This document shows positions 39,417 through 49,780 of a stretch of DNA of 64,000 nucleotides, piece after piece. Position 1 is the first letter of the stretch. Each line of letters starts with the position of its first letter. Below the pieces are notes generated by a model. The model made no database searches and was not told the origin of the DNA. It saw only the letters and a list, made by a program, of their open reading frames with translations. Origin of the DNA: Arthrobacter sp. S41 (GTDB lineage: Bacteria > Actinomycetota > Actinomycetes > Actinomycetales > Micrococcaceae); contig NZ_SIHY01000001.1 in assembly GCF_004320535.1 (NCBI RefSeq), positions 1,302,001 through 1,366,000 on the forward strand. Reading direction: 5' to 3'. The position numbers were made by a program, and so were the translations under genes.

Positions 39417-42400
39417 TTAAACTTCCTCTACGGAGTTCGGCTCCGACCGGGAAAGGTCGATGCCTAGCTCTTCAGCGGCGCGGAACGATTCCTCGTCCGA
39501 CTCACGCATTTCGATAGTGTTGCCGTCGGTACCAAGTACCTCAACGTTCAAGCACAGCGACTGCATTTCCTTGATGAGCACCTTGAACGATTCTGGAACA
39601 CCTGGCTCTGGAACGTTCTCGCCCTTGACGATTGCTTCGTAGACCTTAACGCGGCCGTGGATATCATCCGACTTGATGGTCAGGATTTCCTGCAGCGTGT
39701 AAGCGGCACCGTAAGCTTCCAGTGCCCAAACTTCCATCTCACCGAAGCGCTGGCCACCGAACTGGGCCTTACCACCCAGTGGCTGCTGGGTGATCATGGA
39801 GTATGGACCGGTGGAACGGGCGTGAATCTTGTCGTCCACCAAGTGGTGAAGCTTCAAGATGTACATGTAACCAACGGAAACTGGATCTGGCAACGGATCG
39901 CCGGAGCGACCGTCAAACAGCTTGGCCTTACCGGAGTTACCAATCAGGCGCACACCGTCACGGGTCTTGCTGGTCGAATCCAGGATTCCGCGGATTTCTT
40001 CTTCCGAAGCACCATCGAAGACCGGGGTCGACACAGTAGTGGACTCAGACTCACGTGGCAGGTTAGGCAGATCGCGAACCCATGCAGGCTCGCCCTCGAT
40101 CTTCCAACCCTGCTTAGCAGCCCAACCCAGGTGGATTTCCATAACCTGACCGACGTTCATACGGCCTGGCACACCCAGTGGGTTCAGGATGATATCCAGT
40201 GGAGTACCGTCCTCAAGGAATGGCATATCCTCCAGTGGCAGGATGCGGGAAATGACACCCTTGTTACCGTGACGACCAGCGAGCTTGTCACCGATCGAGA
40301 TCTTGCGCTTCTGAGCAACGTATACGCGGACCAGCTGGTTGACACCAGGGGAAAGGTCATCGTCGTTGTCGCGGTCGAAGATGCGAACACCAATGACGGT
40401 GCCGGACTCGCCGTGTGGAACCTTCAGGGAAGTATCGCGAACTTCGCGGGACTTCTCACCGAAGATGGCACGCAGCAAACGCTCTTCTGGGGTCAGCTCG
40501 GTTTCACCCTTAGGGGTGACACGGCCTACCAGTACGTCGCCAGCTTCAACTTCAGCACCGATGTAGACGATGCCGCGGTCATCAAGCTGGGAAAGGATAT
40601 CTTCCGAGACATTCGGGATGTCGCGGGTGATTTCCTCGGCACCAAGCTTGGTGTCGCGAGCGTCAACTTCATGCTCTTCGATGTGAATCGAGGTGAGCAC
40701 ATCGTCAAAGATCATGCGCTGGGAGAGGATGATCGCATCCTCGTAGTTGTAACCTTCCCAAGACATGAATGCCACAAGCAAGTTCTTACCCAGGGACAGC
40801 TCACCGGAGTCGGTGGACGGACCGTCAGCGATGATCGATTGGAATTCCAGACGATCGCCTTCGGAAACGCGCACACGCTGGTTGTAAGCGTTGCCCTGGT
40901 TAGAGCGAGCGAACTTCATGATTGGGTACATCGACTCGGTGCCGTCATCGTTCATGACAACAACCAGGTCAGCAGAAACCTCGGTGACCACACCTGGCTT
41001 GGATGCAACAACGGAGTCGCCGGCGTCAACTGCCGCGAACTTCTCCATACCGGTACCAACCAGTGGACGCTCGGACTTCAGCAGCGGCACAGCCTGGCGC
41101 TGCATGTTAGCGCCCATCAGTGCTCGGTTAGCATCGTCGTGCTCGAGGAATGGAATCAGTGCGGTTGCAACCGAAACCATCTGGCGAGGCGAAACGTCCA
41201 TGAAGGTAACTTCAGCGGCGTCGACGATAACAGGCTCGCCGCCACCACCCTTTTCACGAACCAAAACGGTCTCTTCAGCGAAGCGTCCGTTTTCGTCCAG
41301 TGGAGCGTTAGCCTGAGCGATGTAGTGCTGAAGCTCATCGTCTGCAGTCAGGTAGTCAACTTCGTTGGAAACAACGGAGTTGGATACACGACGGTATGGC
41401 GTTTCGATGAAACCGAAGGAGTTAATACGGCCGTAGGTTGCCAACGAACCGATCAGACCAATGTTTGGACCTTCGGGAGTTTCAATTGGGCACATACGTC
41501 CGTAGTGGGACGGGTGAACGTCTCGAACTTCCATGCCTGCGCGGTCACGGGACAGACCACCTGGGCCCAGAGCCGACAAGCGACGCTTGTGGGTCAGGCC
41601 AGCAAGTGGGTTGTTCTGGTCCATGAACTGCGAGAGCTGCGAGGTTCCGAAGAACTCCTTGATTGCAGCAACAACAGGTCGGATGTTGATCAGGGTCTGC
41701 GGAGTGATTGCCTCAACGTCCTGGGTGGTCATGCGCTCACGCACAACACGTTCCATACGGGACAAACCGGTGCGGATCTGGTTCTCGATCAATTCGCCAA
41801 CGGCGCGGATGCGACGGTTGCCGAAGTGGTCGATATCGTCAACGTTAACTGGAACGTTGACGATTTCACCCTTGCGGGTACCTTCAACGGTCTTCTCACC
41901 AGCGTGAAGAGCTACGAGGTAGCGGATCATGGCGACAAGGTCATCGAGCGAAAGCACCGATGCGTTCTCAGCGTTAACTGGAGTCTCTACACCGAGCTTG
42001 CGGTTGATCTTGTAACGGCCAACCTTGGCCAGATCGTAACGCTTAGGCTCGAAGTACATGTTCTTCAGCAATGCCTGAGCGGCCTCAACCGTAGGAGGCT
42101 CGCCTGGACGCAGCTTGCGGTAAATATCGAGCAAGGCTTCGTTCTGATCCTTGATGCTGTCCTTTTCCAAGGTAGCGCGCATCGAATCATACTGGCCGAA
42201 CTCGGACAGGATCTGCTCTTCGCTCCAGCCCAGTGCCTTAAGCAGCACGGTGACCGACTGCTTACGCTTACGGTCTAGGCGAACACCGATCTGGTCGCGC
42301 TTGTCGATTTCCAGCTCGAACCATGCACCACGGGATGGGATGATACGTGCCGAGTAGATCGTCTTGTCACTGGTCTTGTCCGGTGCGGACTCGAAGTACG

Positions 42401-42923
42401 CACCTGGGGAGCGCACCAGCTGGGACACAACAACACGCTCGGTGCCGTTGATAACGAAGGTGCCCTTTTCGGTCATCAGCGGGAAATCGCCCATGAACAC
42501 GGTCTGCTGCTTGATTTCGCCGGTTTCATTGTTCATGAATTCAGCCTTGACATACAGCGGTGCCGAGTAAGTGGCGTCGCGGTCCTTGCACTCTGCAATC
42601 GAGTACTTAGGATCAGCGAACTCCGGCTCCGAGAAGCTCAAGGACATGGTGTCCTGGAAGTCCTCGATTGGGGAGATTTCCTCGAAGATTTCAGCCAAGC
42701 CGGAGACGTTTGGCACGCTGGTGTCACCAGCGGCTTCAGCCTTAGCTAGGCGCTCAACCCAGAACTGATTGCCGACGAGGCGGTCAAAGCTCTCGGTCTG
42801 CAATGCCAGCAGGTTAGGCACTTCAAGTGGTTCGTGAATCTTTGCAAAAGAAAGTCGGCCAGCGTATGCAGCATCGCGAGCCGAACTAGCGGTTTGGTTG
42901 TTAGGGTTGCTCGAGGCGACCAA
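39417..42923 (-). CDS. rpoB: RNA polymerase beta subunit, TTG start
   Basis: 1,168 residues. The frame opens with ATG at 42938, but a TTG at 42923 preceded by GGAAGGATCC is the better start and gives an N-terminus VASSNPNNQ like related rpoB genes. The rifampicin region reads [32 protein letters not shown]. The Asp, His and Ser positions most often mutated in resistance are wild type. The C-terminal [19 protein letters not shown] segment is also intact. It forms an operon with rpoC behind the promoter at 43064-43092. Confidence 0.98.
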   Translation of the reverse strand: MVASSNPNNQTASSARDAAYAGRLSFAKIHEPLEVPNLLALQTESFDRLVGNQFWVERLAKAEAAGDTSVPNVSGLAEIFEEISPIEDFQDTMSLSFSEPEFADPKYSIAECKDRDATYSAPLYVKAEFMNNETGEIKQQTVFMGDFPLMTEKGTFVINGTERVVVSQLVRSPGAYFESAPDKTSDKTIYSARIIPSRGAWFELEIDKRDQIGVRLDRKRKQSVTVLLKALGWSEEQILSEFGQYDSMRATLEKDSIKDQNEALLDIYRKLRPGEPPTVEAAQALLKNMYFEPKRYDLAKVGRYKINRKLGVETPVNAENASVLSLDDLVAMIRYLVALHAGEKTVEGTRKGEIVNVPVNVDDIDHFGNRRIRAVGELIENQIRTGLSRMERVVRERMTTQDVEAITPQTLINIRPVVAAIKEFFGTSQLSQFMDQNNPLAGLTHKRRLSALGPGGLSRDRAGMEVRDVHPSHYGRMCPIETPEGPNIGLIGSLATYGRINSFGFIETPYRRVSNSVVSNEVDYLTADDELQHYIAQANAPLDENGRFAEETVLVREKGGGGEPVIVDAAEVTFMDVSPRQMVSVATALIPFLEHDDANRALMGANMQRQAVPLLKSERPLVGTGMEKFAAVDAGDSVVASKPGVVTEVSADLVVVMNDDGTESMYPIMKFARSNQGNAYNQRVRVSEGDRLEFQSIIADGPSTDSGELSLGKNLLVAFMSWEGYNYEDAIILSQRMIFDDVLTSIHIEEHEVDARDTKLGAEEITRDIPNVSEDILSQLDDRGIVYIGAEVEAGDVLVGRVTPKGETELTPEERLLRAIFGEKSREVRDTSLKVPHGESGTVIGVRIFDRDNDDDLSPGVNQLVRVYVAQKRKISIGDKLAGRHGNKGVISRILPLEDMPFLEDGTPLDIILNPLGVPGRMNVGQVMEIHLGWAAKQGWKIEGEPAWVRDLPNLPRESESTTVSTPVFDGASEEEIRGILDSTSKTRDGVRLIGNSGKAKLFDGRSGDPLPDPVSVGYMYILKLHHLVDDKIHARSTGPYSMITQQPLGGKAQFGGQRFGEMEVWALEAYGAAYTLQEILTIKSDDIHGRVKVYEAIVKGENVPEPGVPESFKVLIKEMQSLCLNVEVLGTDGNTIEMRESDEESFRAAEELGIDLSRSEPNSVEEV

Positions 42924-43667
42924 GATGGATCCTTCCAAAGACCGTCAGGTTTCCGAACGCTTACCGTGCTAAGGTACCTGCCATAGAACAGTTCCTCTTT
43001 TTGGACCGCACAACCCACCGCTATATGAAGGCCGCGCGCGCAAACAGTAAGGCGCAAATTTCTACTCTACCGGAGGGAATTGCGCTTGTCGATACTCGGT
43101 GCACAAATCCGTGCTATAGTTTTCGCCGTTGAAATCCCGGCCACCGCAGATCCTCATATTTCTGATGAACCTGACAAACTTACCTTTGGCCCCGCGTCCT
43201 TTTCCTAATGCGCATTTGGCCTACTAATTCGGCTATTTCTCGGTAATTTCTCCACGCCCACCCACCATTTTTCTTGGGCCCCAGCTAAGGCAGCGACGCG
43301 CGCGGAACTCAAAGTATGCGTTTTGTCACAGGCGCCCAAACATCTCAGCAAACGGACCTTTTGGACCCTTGGTGCACCGCAAATCAACGAGTTTTGGCGT
43401 GAGCTAGCAACATTTACTTACGCTCCGCTTTGATAGCGAATATTTCCTGAGGCCCAAGAATTACAACCAGCGTGCAGAGTTAGGTATTCCGCGCGGGTCC
43501 ATTGGCCCACCTATCCCCCGCGTACAAGACGGCATTTTCAGTCTCTGCCGTTCTTGCCAAACCTGAATGCAACTATCTGAATGTACCAAGGGCATGGCTG
43601 CAAGGTTTATGGCATCTTCAAGACCCAATGGTTATGCTCGAGCACACATCGACGGTCAGGAGATCTA
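42924..43667. other. Intergenic region between rpoB and the YbaK-type gene
   Basis: 744 bases separating divergent genes. It contains the rpoB promoter and its roughly 130-base leader. The rest (about 43100-43660) shows no believable gene; short frames in it have no ribosome-binding site. Confidence 0.5.
43064..43092 (-). promoter_or_regulatory. Candidate promoter of rpoB-rpoC
   Basis: Minus-strand TCGACA, 17-base spacer, TAGAGT: five of six and four of six matches to sigma-A consensus at the ideal spacing, about 140 bases before the rpoB start. Confidence 0.6.
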
Positions 43668-44165
43668 ATGAATAAGTTGCAATCAGATGAGGCATTGACC
43701 CGAGTCGCCTTGGACGCGTCTCGCCGAAACATACCGATCGAGATAGTGCCACGCGAAAAGGTTAACTCTCTGGAGGAGGCCGCCGAAGCGTTGGGGATCA
43801 AATCTGGACAGCTACTGAAGTCTCTGGTGATCAAAAAATCGGATGACACGTTTGTCTTTGCTTTGATTCCCGGTGGACGAAAGCTCGATTGGGCGAAGCT
43901 GCGCAGTCAGATAGGCGTCAACAAACTCTCGCTGCCACCAGCGGACGTGGCCTGGGACGTCACCCACTACGAAAGTGGGACCATCACACCGTTTGGATCT
44001 CATACGGTGTTACCCGTATTTGTTGATTCCAGTGTCTTTGAGGAACCCGAAGCTGAACACATTGGCTTGGGAAGTGGCGACCGCGGTCATGGTCTCTTGG
44101 TTAAACCTCGTGATTTTGTTAGCGGATTTGATGCCACGATTGCTGATATTTCGACTCCGGCATAG
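43668..44165 (+). CDS. YbaK/ProX-type aminoacyl-tRNA deacylase
   Basis: A 165-residue cytosolic protein that by family hydrolyses mischarged tRNA, such as Cys-tRNA(Pro). The start at 43668 follows CAGGAGATCTA. The EEAAEALGIKSGQLLKSLVIKK motif contains the conserved Lys, and the GGRKLDW, SGTITPFGSHT and GSGDRGHGLLVKPRDF segments fit the YbaK fold. Its last 47 bases overlap the converging acyltransferase gene, with no terminator between. Exact tRNA specificity cannot be told from sequence. Confidence 0.88.
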   Translation: MNKLQSDEALTRVALDASRRNIPIEIVPREKVNSLEEAAEALGIKSGQLLKSLVIKKSDDTFVFALIPGGRKLDWAKLRSQIGVNKLSLPPADVAWDVTHYESGTITPFGSHTVLPVFVDSSVFEEPEAEHIGLGSGDRGHGLLVKPRDFVSGFDATIADISTPA

Positions 44166-45288
44166 GGAACGCGGATCGGGTAACGGAGCTCTTGATCCAT
44201 TCCACCGCTGTGGTCAGCGACTTGGTGGTTGCGCTGCGTAGGGGAAGGCCCAATGGCTTTTCTACAAAGCGCGCCACCAGGTAAGCCCAGAGCAGCATAA
44301 GTCCAACAAGTCCAAAGAGCAGCACGTACTTGTTGAAGACCCCGTGAAGTTCTTCGATGATCCACCAACCCCAGAGCTGGTGGAATAGGTAGAGCGGGAA
44401 GGTCAGTGAACCGGCTACGGCCATCCACTTTGCACGAACATTCTTTAGTGGAGTCAGGGTGCATAGGGCCAGTACTGCAACACAGAGAACCGCCAGGACT
44501 TGGAAATGCCATTCTGGGATTTGTAGCCCAGAGAGATAGTCCGCATCAAAGCTGCCCTTGATACCGGTGAAGAAGGCTGCGATCGCGGTGTCAAAGATCA
44601 GCAGCGTCCAACGCATCAGGGTATGTCCGCTTTGGTAGATCAAGAACAGCATCATGCCGGCTGCAAAGAGTGCTGCATACTGACCAGCAAACCAGTCCTG
44701 CGCCTTATCCAGATTGGTGAAGTGCAGGTACAAGCCAATGCCTGGCCAGATCGCACAGAGCCACATGATGTGTTTGTTCTTCACAAAACCGAGGGCCAAT
44801 AGAACACCTAGCAGGATGTAGAACCTCAGCTCCACCCAGAGGGTCCAATACACGCCGTCAAAGTCTTGGATATTAAATGCTGACTGCATCATCGTCAGGT
44901 TTGGCACGATGTCGCTGGCTGTACGTCCATCGTTACCTGACGGCCAGATCTTCAGCGACAGCACCGCGGCGGCAAGGACGGCGAACCAATAGGCCGGATA
45001 GAGCCGACCAACTCGGGATCCGATAAAACCGATCACGCTCTTGCCCTGTACGGACATGAGAATAACAAAGCCGGAAATGAGGAAGAAGAGCTGTACTCCC
45101 AATTGCCCGTAGCGGGTGAATTCAGAGAGTACCGGCCAGAACTCAGCGGACTTGGTCCCCCAGTGATGATGCCCCCATGCCGTGTAGTGGTAGAACACCA
45201 CGATCAGGGCAGCGGTGAATCGCAACGCATCGAGTAAGCCAAGTCTTGGCGCTGGTGCGTGGGTCCGAGGGGCTAATGAGTTTGACAC
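44119..45288 (-). CDS. Acyltransferase-3 family membrane protein (OafA/YrhL-like)
   Basis: 389 residues with about ten hydrophobic segments. The N-terminus reads RLGLLDALRFTAALIVVFYHYTAWG, the family signature with its conserved Arg and catalytic-type His. Loop motifs (FFLISGFVI, GRLYPAYWFAVL) and ELRFYILLG also match. Members transfer acetyl or other acyl groups onto extracytoplasmic sugars of polysaccharides, peptidoglycan or lipids. There is no fused SGNH domain, so a bare acyltransferase is expected. The last 15 codons overlap the converging YbaK-type gene. Confidence 0.9.
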   Translation of the reverse strand: MSNSLAPRTHAPAPRLGLLDALRFTAALIVVFYHYTAWGHHHWGTKSAEFWPVLSEFTRYGQLGVQLFFLISGFVILMSVQGKSVIGFIGSRVGRLYPAYWFAVLAAAVLSLKIWPSGNDGRTASDIVPNLTMMQSAFNIQDFDGVYWTLWVELRFYILLGVLLALGFVKNKHIMWLCAIWPGIGLYLHFTNLDKAQDWFAGQYAALFAAGMMLFLIYQSGHTLMRWTLLIFDTAIAAFFTGIKGSFDADYLSGLQIPEWHFQVLAVLCVAVLALCTLTPLKNVRAKWMAVAGSLTFPLYLFHQLWGWWIIEELHGVFNKYVLLFGLVGLMLLWAYLVARFVEKPLGLPLRSATTKSLTTAVEWIKSSVTRSAFPMPESKYQQSWHQIR

Positions 45289-45372
45289 ATATTCAGCCTA
45301 TGCAATGAACTTGAATAAACGCTGTTAATAGAAACGTTATAAAACAATTGCTACGAAAGTATCAGTTAACGG

Positions 45373-45410
45373 CTAAGGGGCCCACAGACTTTCGCCTGTG
45401 GACCCCTTAG
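45373..45410 (-). terminator. Terminator after rplL
   Basis: A 15-bp stem (45373-45387 with 45396-45410) whose one C/A mismatch becomes G-U in the minus-strand RNA. It lies 27 bases past the rplL stop. Confidence 0.8.
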
Positions 45411-45436
45411 CAATAAGTTGCGAGTGACCGCTGTAC

Positions 45437-45811
45437 TTACTTAACGGTTACGGTTGCGCCAGCAGCCTCGAGGGACTCCTTAGCCTTCTCCGCTGCGTCC
45501 TTTGCAACACCCTCAAGCAGAGCCTTTGGAGCTGCGTCTACGAGCTCCTTAGCTTCCTTCAGGCCCAGGGAAGTCAATGCACGAACTTCCTTGATAACTG
45601 CGATCTTCTTGTCGCCAGCCGATTCGAGAACAACGTCGAATTCGGTCTGCTCTTCAGCAGCAGCTTCGCCGCCGCCTGCAGGACCTGCAACTGCAACAGC
45701 AGCAGCGGTAACGTCGAAGGTCTCTTCGAATTCCTTAACGAACTCGGAAAGCTCGATGATGGTCATTTCCTTGAATGCGGAAAGCAGCTCTTCGTTGCTG
45801 AGCTTCGCCAT
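45437..45811 (-). CDS. rplL: Ribosomal protein L7/L12 (bL12)
   Basis: A 124-residue stalk protein that recruits translation GTPases. An N-terminal dimerisation domain, a flexible Ala/Gly/Glu hinge (about residues 36-55) and the C-terminal factor-binding domain ([29 protein letters not shown]) are all present. It follows rplJ by 72 bases and is closed by a terminator. Confidence 0.98.
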   Translation of the reverse strand: MAKLSNEELLSAFKEMTIIELSEFVKEFEETFDVTAAAVAVAGPAGGGEAAAEEQTEFDVVLESAGDKKIAVIKEVRALTSLGLKEAKELVDAAPKALLEGVAKDAAEKAKESLEAAGATVTVK

Positions 45812-45883
45812 GGTAGGCGTCCTTTCGGTTTTGGCCCGAAGGCCGAATGAATTTGGGATTACGTTGCGAGAGAACTCGAAAGC

Positions 45884-46405
45884 TTAGGCTTCTGCCGGAG
45901 CTTCCTCGGTGGCTGCGCCACCGTTCTCGTCGAGCTTTGCACGCAGTGCTTCGACGGCGCGAGCAGCAGCGGAGGCCGGAGCCTGCAGTACTGCAGCAAC
46001 GCGAGCCAGCTGGGTTTCGCGGGATTCCAGTGCGGCCAGTGCAGCGATGCCGCTCTGATCCAGCGCCTTACCTTCGAACCAGCCGGTCTTGATGACCAGC
46101 TTCTCGTTGGTCTTGGCGAATTCCGTGAGGCTCTTTGCAGCAGCAACAGCATCGCCCTTTACAAAGGCGATAGCGGTTGGGCCGGAAAGCTGCTCATCGA
46201 ATGCATCGATGCCAGCGTTCTTAGCTGCGATTGCGGTCAAGGTGTTCTTTACAACTGCGTACTTGGTCTCCTGACCAAGAGCGCGGCGAAGTTCCTTGAG
46301 CTGTGCAACGGTAAGCCCACGGTATTCGGTCAAGACAGCCGCGGTTGCTTCGTTAAAGTCCGCAGTGATTTCTTCAATCGCTGCAGTCTTGCTCGGGGTT
46401 GCCAT
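45884..46405 (-). CDS. rplJ: Ribosomal protein L10 (uL10)
   Basis: A 173-residue stalk base protein binding L12 dimers through its C-terminal helix. AVLTEYRGLTVAQLKELRRAL and AVVKNTLTAIAA are canonical. A leader matching the L10-autoregulatory type lies immediately upstream. It forms a two-gene unit with rplL. Confidence 0.98.
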   Translation of the reverse strand: MATPSKTAAIEEITADFNEATAAVLTEYRGLTVAQLKELRRALGQETKYAVVKNTLTAIAAKNAGIDAFDEQLSGPTAIAFVKGDAVAAAKSLTEFAKTNEKLVIKTGWFEGKALDQSGIAALAALESRETQLARVAAVLQAPASAAARAVEALRAKLDENGGAATEEAPAEA

Positions 46406-46450
46406 AACACTCCTTCCGGGGATTTGTTCGGTACCGTTTCAAAACCGGCG

Positions 46451-46575
46451 AGGCCATAAAAATAGCCCCGCGCAGGAGCACAGGGCAGTTCAACTTATTC
46501 AAGTTAAAACAAATCTATGTAACCTGCGTTGGTTGTCCTTTCGGACCTTTAGGAACAAATAGGAAGCCATTTGTT
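46451..46575 (-). ncRNA. Probable L10 leader (autoregulatory mRNA element)
   Basis: Upstream of rplJ, the minus-strand RNA contains AACGCAGGUUACAU pairing with CCUGCGC about 60 bases later, plus a GGUCC-GAAA-GGAC hairpin (46539-46553 region). This arrangement resembles the L10 leader family, to which L10(L12)4 binds to repress translation. It was recognised by pattern, not by model search. Confidence 0.6.
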
Positions 46576-46702
46576 CAACCGACGGTCTTCGGTAGTTCTA
46601 GTCTAAAACAGATCACGCAGCCACAGCAAATCGAGCCCGAGCCCAATTGCCATGATCCTGATCACGGATTGCCAAGTACAGCAGTTGAACTGCACTTAAA
46701 CT

Positions 46703-46740
46703 TCGAGGGAGCATGCCGACTGATCGGCATGCTCCCTCGA
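46703..46740 (-). terminator. Terminator after rplA
   Basis: A perfect 17-bp stem with a four-base loop (46703-46719 with 46724-46740), 18 bases past the rplA stop. It splits rplKA from rplJL. Confidence 0.8.
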
Positions 46741-46758
46741 AATCAAAAGCTAAATAGC

Positions 46759-47463
46759 TTAGGCCTCAACGCGGGTTACGTTCGGGTCAACAGGGATACC
46801 TGGACCGAAGGTAGTTGCGAGGGTAGCCTTCGAGATGTAGCGACCCTTGGAAGCCGAAGGCTTCAGGCGCAATACCTCTTCGAGTGCAGCTGCGTAGTTC
46901 TCGGTCAGCTGCTTCTGATCGAACGAAACCTTACCAATGATGAAGTGAAGGTTCGAGTGCTTGTCGACGCGGAAGTCGATCTTACCGCCCTTGATGTCGC
47001 CAACAGCCTTGGCAACATCCATGGTTACGGTGCCGGTCTTAGGGTTTGGCATCAGGTTACGTGGACCCAGTACCTTACCCAAGCGGCCAACTTTACCCAT
47101 GAGGTCAGGGGTAGCAACTGCTGCGTCGAAGTCAACCCAGCCGCCCTGGATCTTTTCGATCAGGTCGTCTGAACCAACGAAGTCGGCGCCAGCAGCGCGA
47201 GCTGCTTCTGCCTTGTCACCGTTAGCGAAAACAACCACGCGGGCGGTCTTACCGGTGCCGTGTGGAAGGTTTACGGTACCGCGAACCATCTGATCAGCCT
47301 TACGTGGGTCTACACCCAAGCGGAAAGCAACCTCAACGGTCGAGTTAGCCTTTTCCCCTGCGGTCTCCTTAGCCAGGGCAATTGCCTCGGCTGGAGCGTA
47401 GACATTGTTGTCGGCATCGATCTTAGCCGCGGCGGCTACGTATGCTTTGCTGCGCTTTGCCAT
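46759..47463 (-). CDS. rplA: Ribosomal protein L1 (uL1)
   Basis: A 234-residue protein of the mobile L1 stalk that also represses its own mRNA in other bacteria. [31 protein letters not shown] and [15 protein letters not shown] are diagnostic. It follows rplK by 135 bases and is terminated before rplJ. Confidence 0.98.
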   Translation of the reverse strand: MAKRSKAYVAAAAKIDADNNVYAPAEAIALAKETAGEKANSTVEVAFRLGVDPRKADQMVRGTVNLPHGTGKTARVVVFANGDKAEAARAAGADFVGSDDLIEKIQGGWVDFDAAVATPDLMGKVGRLGKVLGPRNLMPNPKTGTVTMDVAKAVGDIKGGKIDFRVDKHSNLHFIIGKVSFDQKQLTENYAAALEEVLRLKPSASKGRYISKATLATTFGPGIPVDPNVTRVEA

Positions 47464-47598
47464 CTGCGTTTTCTCCTTATGCAGTCGTGGTCATATGGAC
47501 CGCGCGCGGTCCTGCCACGGGCGAATCGATCTATGGATCGTCTCGCCTTAGATTAAATTCTGATTTGCTATCCAACAGGTGAACAGCGGAAGGCGGAA

Positions 47599-48030
47599 TT
47601 AGCCTTCTACGGTGACACCCATGGAGCGAGCGGTACCTGCGATGATCTTTGCTGCAGCAGCAAGATCGTTAGCGTTCAGGTCAGCCATCTTAGCGGTGGC
47701 GATTTCCTCAACCTGTGCCTGGGTAAGGTTTGCAACCTTCAGGGACTGTGGGGTACCCGAACCCTTAGCAACGCCAGCAGCCTTCTTGATCAGCTCAGCT
47801 GCAGGAGGAGTCTTGGTGATGAAAGTGAACGAACGGTCTTCGTATACGGTGATTTCAACTGGAATCACGTTACCGCGCTGCGACTCAGTCGCTGCGTTGT
47901 AAGCCTTGCAGAATTCCATGATGTTGACGCCGTGCTGACCAAGTGCTGGACCGATTGGTGGAGCTGGGTTAGCAGCACCTGCCTGGATCTGCAGCTTGAT
48001 GAGTCCGGTGACCTTTTTCTTTGGGGCCAT
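47599..48030 (-). CDS. rplK: Ribosomal protein L11 (uL11)
   Basis: A 143-residue protein of the GTPase-associated centre, the thiostrepton site and needed for the stringent response. [35 protein letters not shown] shows the conserved prolines, and the C-terminal domain ends [15 protein letters not shown]. It lies between nusG and rplA. Confidence 0.98.
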   Translation of the reverse strand: MAPKKKVTGLIKLQIQAGAANPAPPIGPALGQHGVNIMEFCKAYNAATESQRGNVIPVEITVYEDRSFTFITKTPPAAELIKKAAGVAKGSGTPQSLKVANLTQAQVEEIATAKMADLNANDLAAAAKIIAGTARSMGVTVEG

Positions 48031-48160
48031 GTCGGGTCCTTCTTACTCTTGCGTTTCCCGCAGCACAGGAGCGTGGTACGGGGATCTGGCTATCGTGGCG
48101 CGACAGCCAAACGTGCCCTCACATCGATAAGCGACCGATACGGGGCACGAAGACTTAATA

Positions 48161-48997
48161 CTACTGGATCTTATTGACCTGGTTGAAGTTCAGGGTCACT
48201 GGGGTTTCGCGTTCGAAGATCGAAACCAGAACAACCAGCTGAGCCGAATCCAGCTTGATCTCGGAGATCGTGGCCGGCATCGTTTCGAATGGACCATCGT
48301 TGACGATGACCGATTCTCCAACCTCAAAGTCCACGGTGACCTCAGTGATTGGGGCACGGCCAGGCTTGGAAGCCGATGGCTGCTCCACTGGGTCAACCAC
48401 AGTGTGCTCAAGCATGGAGAAGACTTCGTCCAAGCTCAATGGGTTTGGATCATGGGCGTTGCCAACAAAACCGGTGACACCTGGAGTGTGGCGAACAACA
48501 CCCCACGAAGCGTCGGTGAGTTCCATACGAACCAGAACGTAGCCCGGGATGCGAACACGGCGAACAATCTTACGCTGAGTGTTCTTGACCTCTACGACTT
48601 CTTCCATTGGTACCTGGATGTCGTAGATGAACTCTTCCATATCCTGAGTCTGGATACGGGTTTCAAGGTTCACCTTTACGCGGTTTTCGTAACCAGCGTA
48701 GGTGTGAATAACAAACCAGTCACCTGGCAGGCGGCGCAGCTTCGAGCGGAATTCTTCCTTGAGGCGTGCAACCTTGGTTTCGCCGTCTTCTTCAACTTCG
48801 GCTTCTTCATCCGAGGTTCCAGCATCGGCTTCGTCGGCTTCAACGTCTGAGACCTCAGCGTCATCAGCATCTTCGGCTGGGGCTTCGGTCAGCTCGGTTT
48901 CAACCTCAGCGGCTGGATCTACCTGAGCGCTGTCGGCTTCAACGAACTCGTTTTCGACCTCGTCATTAATCTGCGGTTCGAGTTCCTTGTCGGACAC
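48161..48997 (-). CDS. nusG: Transcription elongation/antitermination factor NusG with acidic extension
   Basis: 278 residues. The NGN domain starts near residue 95 ([23 protein letters not shown]), and the KOW domain is at the C-terminus ([22 protein letters not shown]). The first 90 or so residues are an almost purely Glu/Asp/Ala-rich, probably disordered, extension absent from E. coli NusG (181 residues) but usual in actinobacteria. It couples RNA polymerase to ribosome or Rho. It lies between secE and rplK. Confidence 0.97.
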   Translation of the reverse strand: MSDKELEPQINDEVENEFVEADSAQVDPAAEVETELTEAPAEDADDAEVSDVEADEADAGTSDEEAEVEEDGETKVARLKEEFRSKLRRLPGDWFVIHTYAGYENRVKVNLETRIQTQDMEEFIYDIQVPMEEVVEVKNTQRKIVRRVRIPGYVLVRMELTDASWGVVRHTPGVTGFVGNAHDPNPLSLDEVFSMLEHTVVDPVEQPSASKPGRAPITEVTVDFEVGESVIVNDGPFETMPATISEIKLDSAQLVVLVSIFERETPVTLNFNQVNKIQ

Positions 48998-49069
48998 TGC
49001 AGCTCCTGCTTTCTTTGACTGAATGACACTAAATTGCCTCGGGGCGATTATACCTCCGAGGCAACTAAA

Positions 49070-49357
49070 TTACTGTTCTACCTGTTTAGTGAACAGGAGG
49101 ATCGAACCCTGCCCGAAGACGAAGTCCAGGGCCGTCACGATCAGCATCACCACAACAACAAATCCAACAACCACCAAGAAGTAGTTGAGCAATTCGCTAC
49201 GGGTTGGGGTGACAACCTTCTTAAGTTCCGCGATTACCTGTCGGATGAACAGCATGATTCGGGCGAAAAAGCCCGACTTCTGCTTACCGTTACCGGAGTT
49301 AAGAGCAGATTCGGTCACGTTCTTCCTCGTTTCAATTTTTTTGGCCAGTTGAAACAA
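49070..49357 (-). CDS. secE: Protein translocase subunit SecE
   Basis: A 95-residue subunit with one C-terminal transmembrane helix (about residues 63-84), preceded by the amphipathic FIRQVIAELKKVVTPTRSELLNY segment that clamps SecY. Single-helix SecE is the normal form outside enterobacteria. It lies downstream of tRNA-Trp and upstream of nusG, the standard order. Confidence 0.96.
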   Translation of the reverse strand: MFQLAKKIETRKNVTESALNSGNGKQKSGFFARIMLFIRQVIAELKKVVTPTRSELLNYFLVVVGFVVVVMLIVTALDFVFGQGSILLFTKQVEQ

Positions 49358-49435
49358 TCACGGTGCGTCGTAGCCTGACCGACCACAACACACCGTGACG
49401 TGAGATAATTCGCTGAGCGATAAATCGCTGCTGCG

Positions 49436-49508
49436 CAGGGCAGACAGGACTCGAACCTGCAACCTGCGGTTTTGGAGACCGCTGCGCTACCAATTGCGCC
49501 ACTACCCT
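49436..49508 (-). tRNA. tRNA-Trp (CCA anticodon)
   Basis: A 73-base cloverleaf. The acceptor stem is AGGGUAG/CUGCCCU with G discriminator. The anticodon loop CUCCAAA has anticodon CCA (49475-49473). The T-loop is GGUUCGAGUCC. The 3' CCA is not encoded. tRNA-Trp just before secE-nusG is a conserved arrangement. Confidence 0.97.
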
Positions 49509-49780
49509 TCGAGCTTTTCTCAGCTCTGATTACTTAGAACATCGTACCGGATGAAACCCTTGGGCTGATCCGCTGCAATGTCTGAGCAACGAGAAATAAC
49601 TTTACGCAACGAAATCACAATTGTCGAACTGACAACCCTCGGTGTGGCGCAGAACGCATGGAACAGCGGCTGGCGTCAGTGTGTTTATGTCATTTTCACT
49701 CACGCTCTGAGAATCTTGCACATGGGGAACTAAACTTGGTTTTAACAGCTCTCCCCATAACCAACAGGACGAACTTTTAC

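Noticed and set aside
41565-41640. Possible rifampicin-resistance change in rpoB
   Set aside because: The cluster I residues read as wild type (Asp, His and Ser at the usual positions), so no resistance is indicated.
39657-42278. 873-codon open frame on the plus strand antisense to rpoB
   Set aside because: It mirrors rpoB exactly and arises from its codon bias. It has no ribosome-binding site or recognisable domain, and the opposite strand is an intact essential gene.
43205-43387. 60-codon minus-strand frame in the rpoB upstream region
   Set aside because: No ribosome-binding site, no family pattern, and it lies in a region better explained as intergenic.
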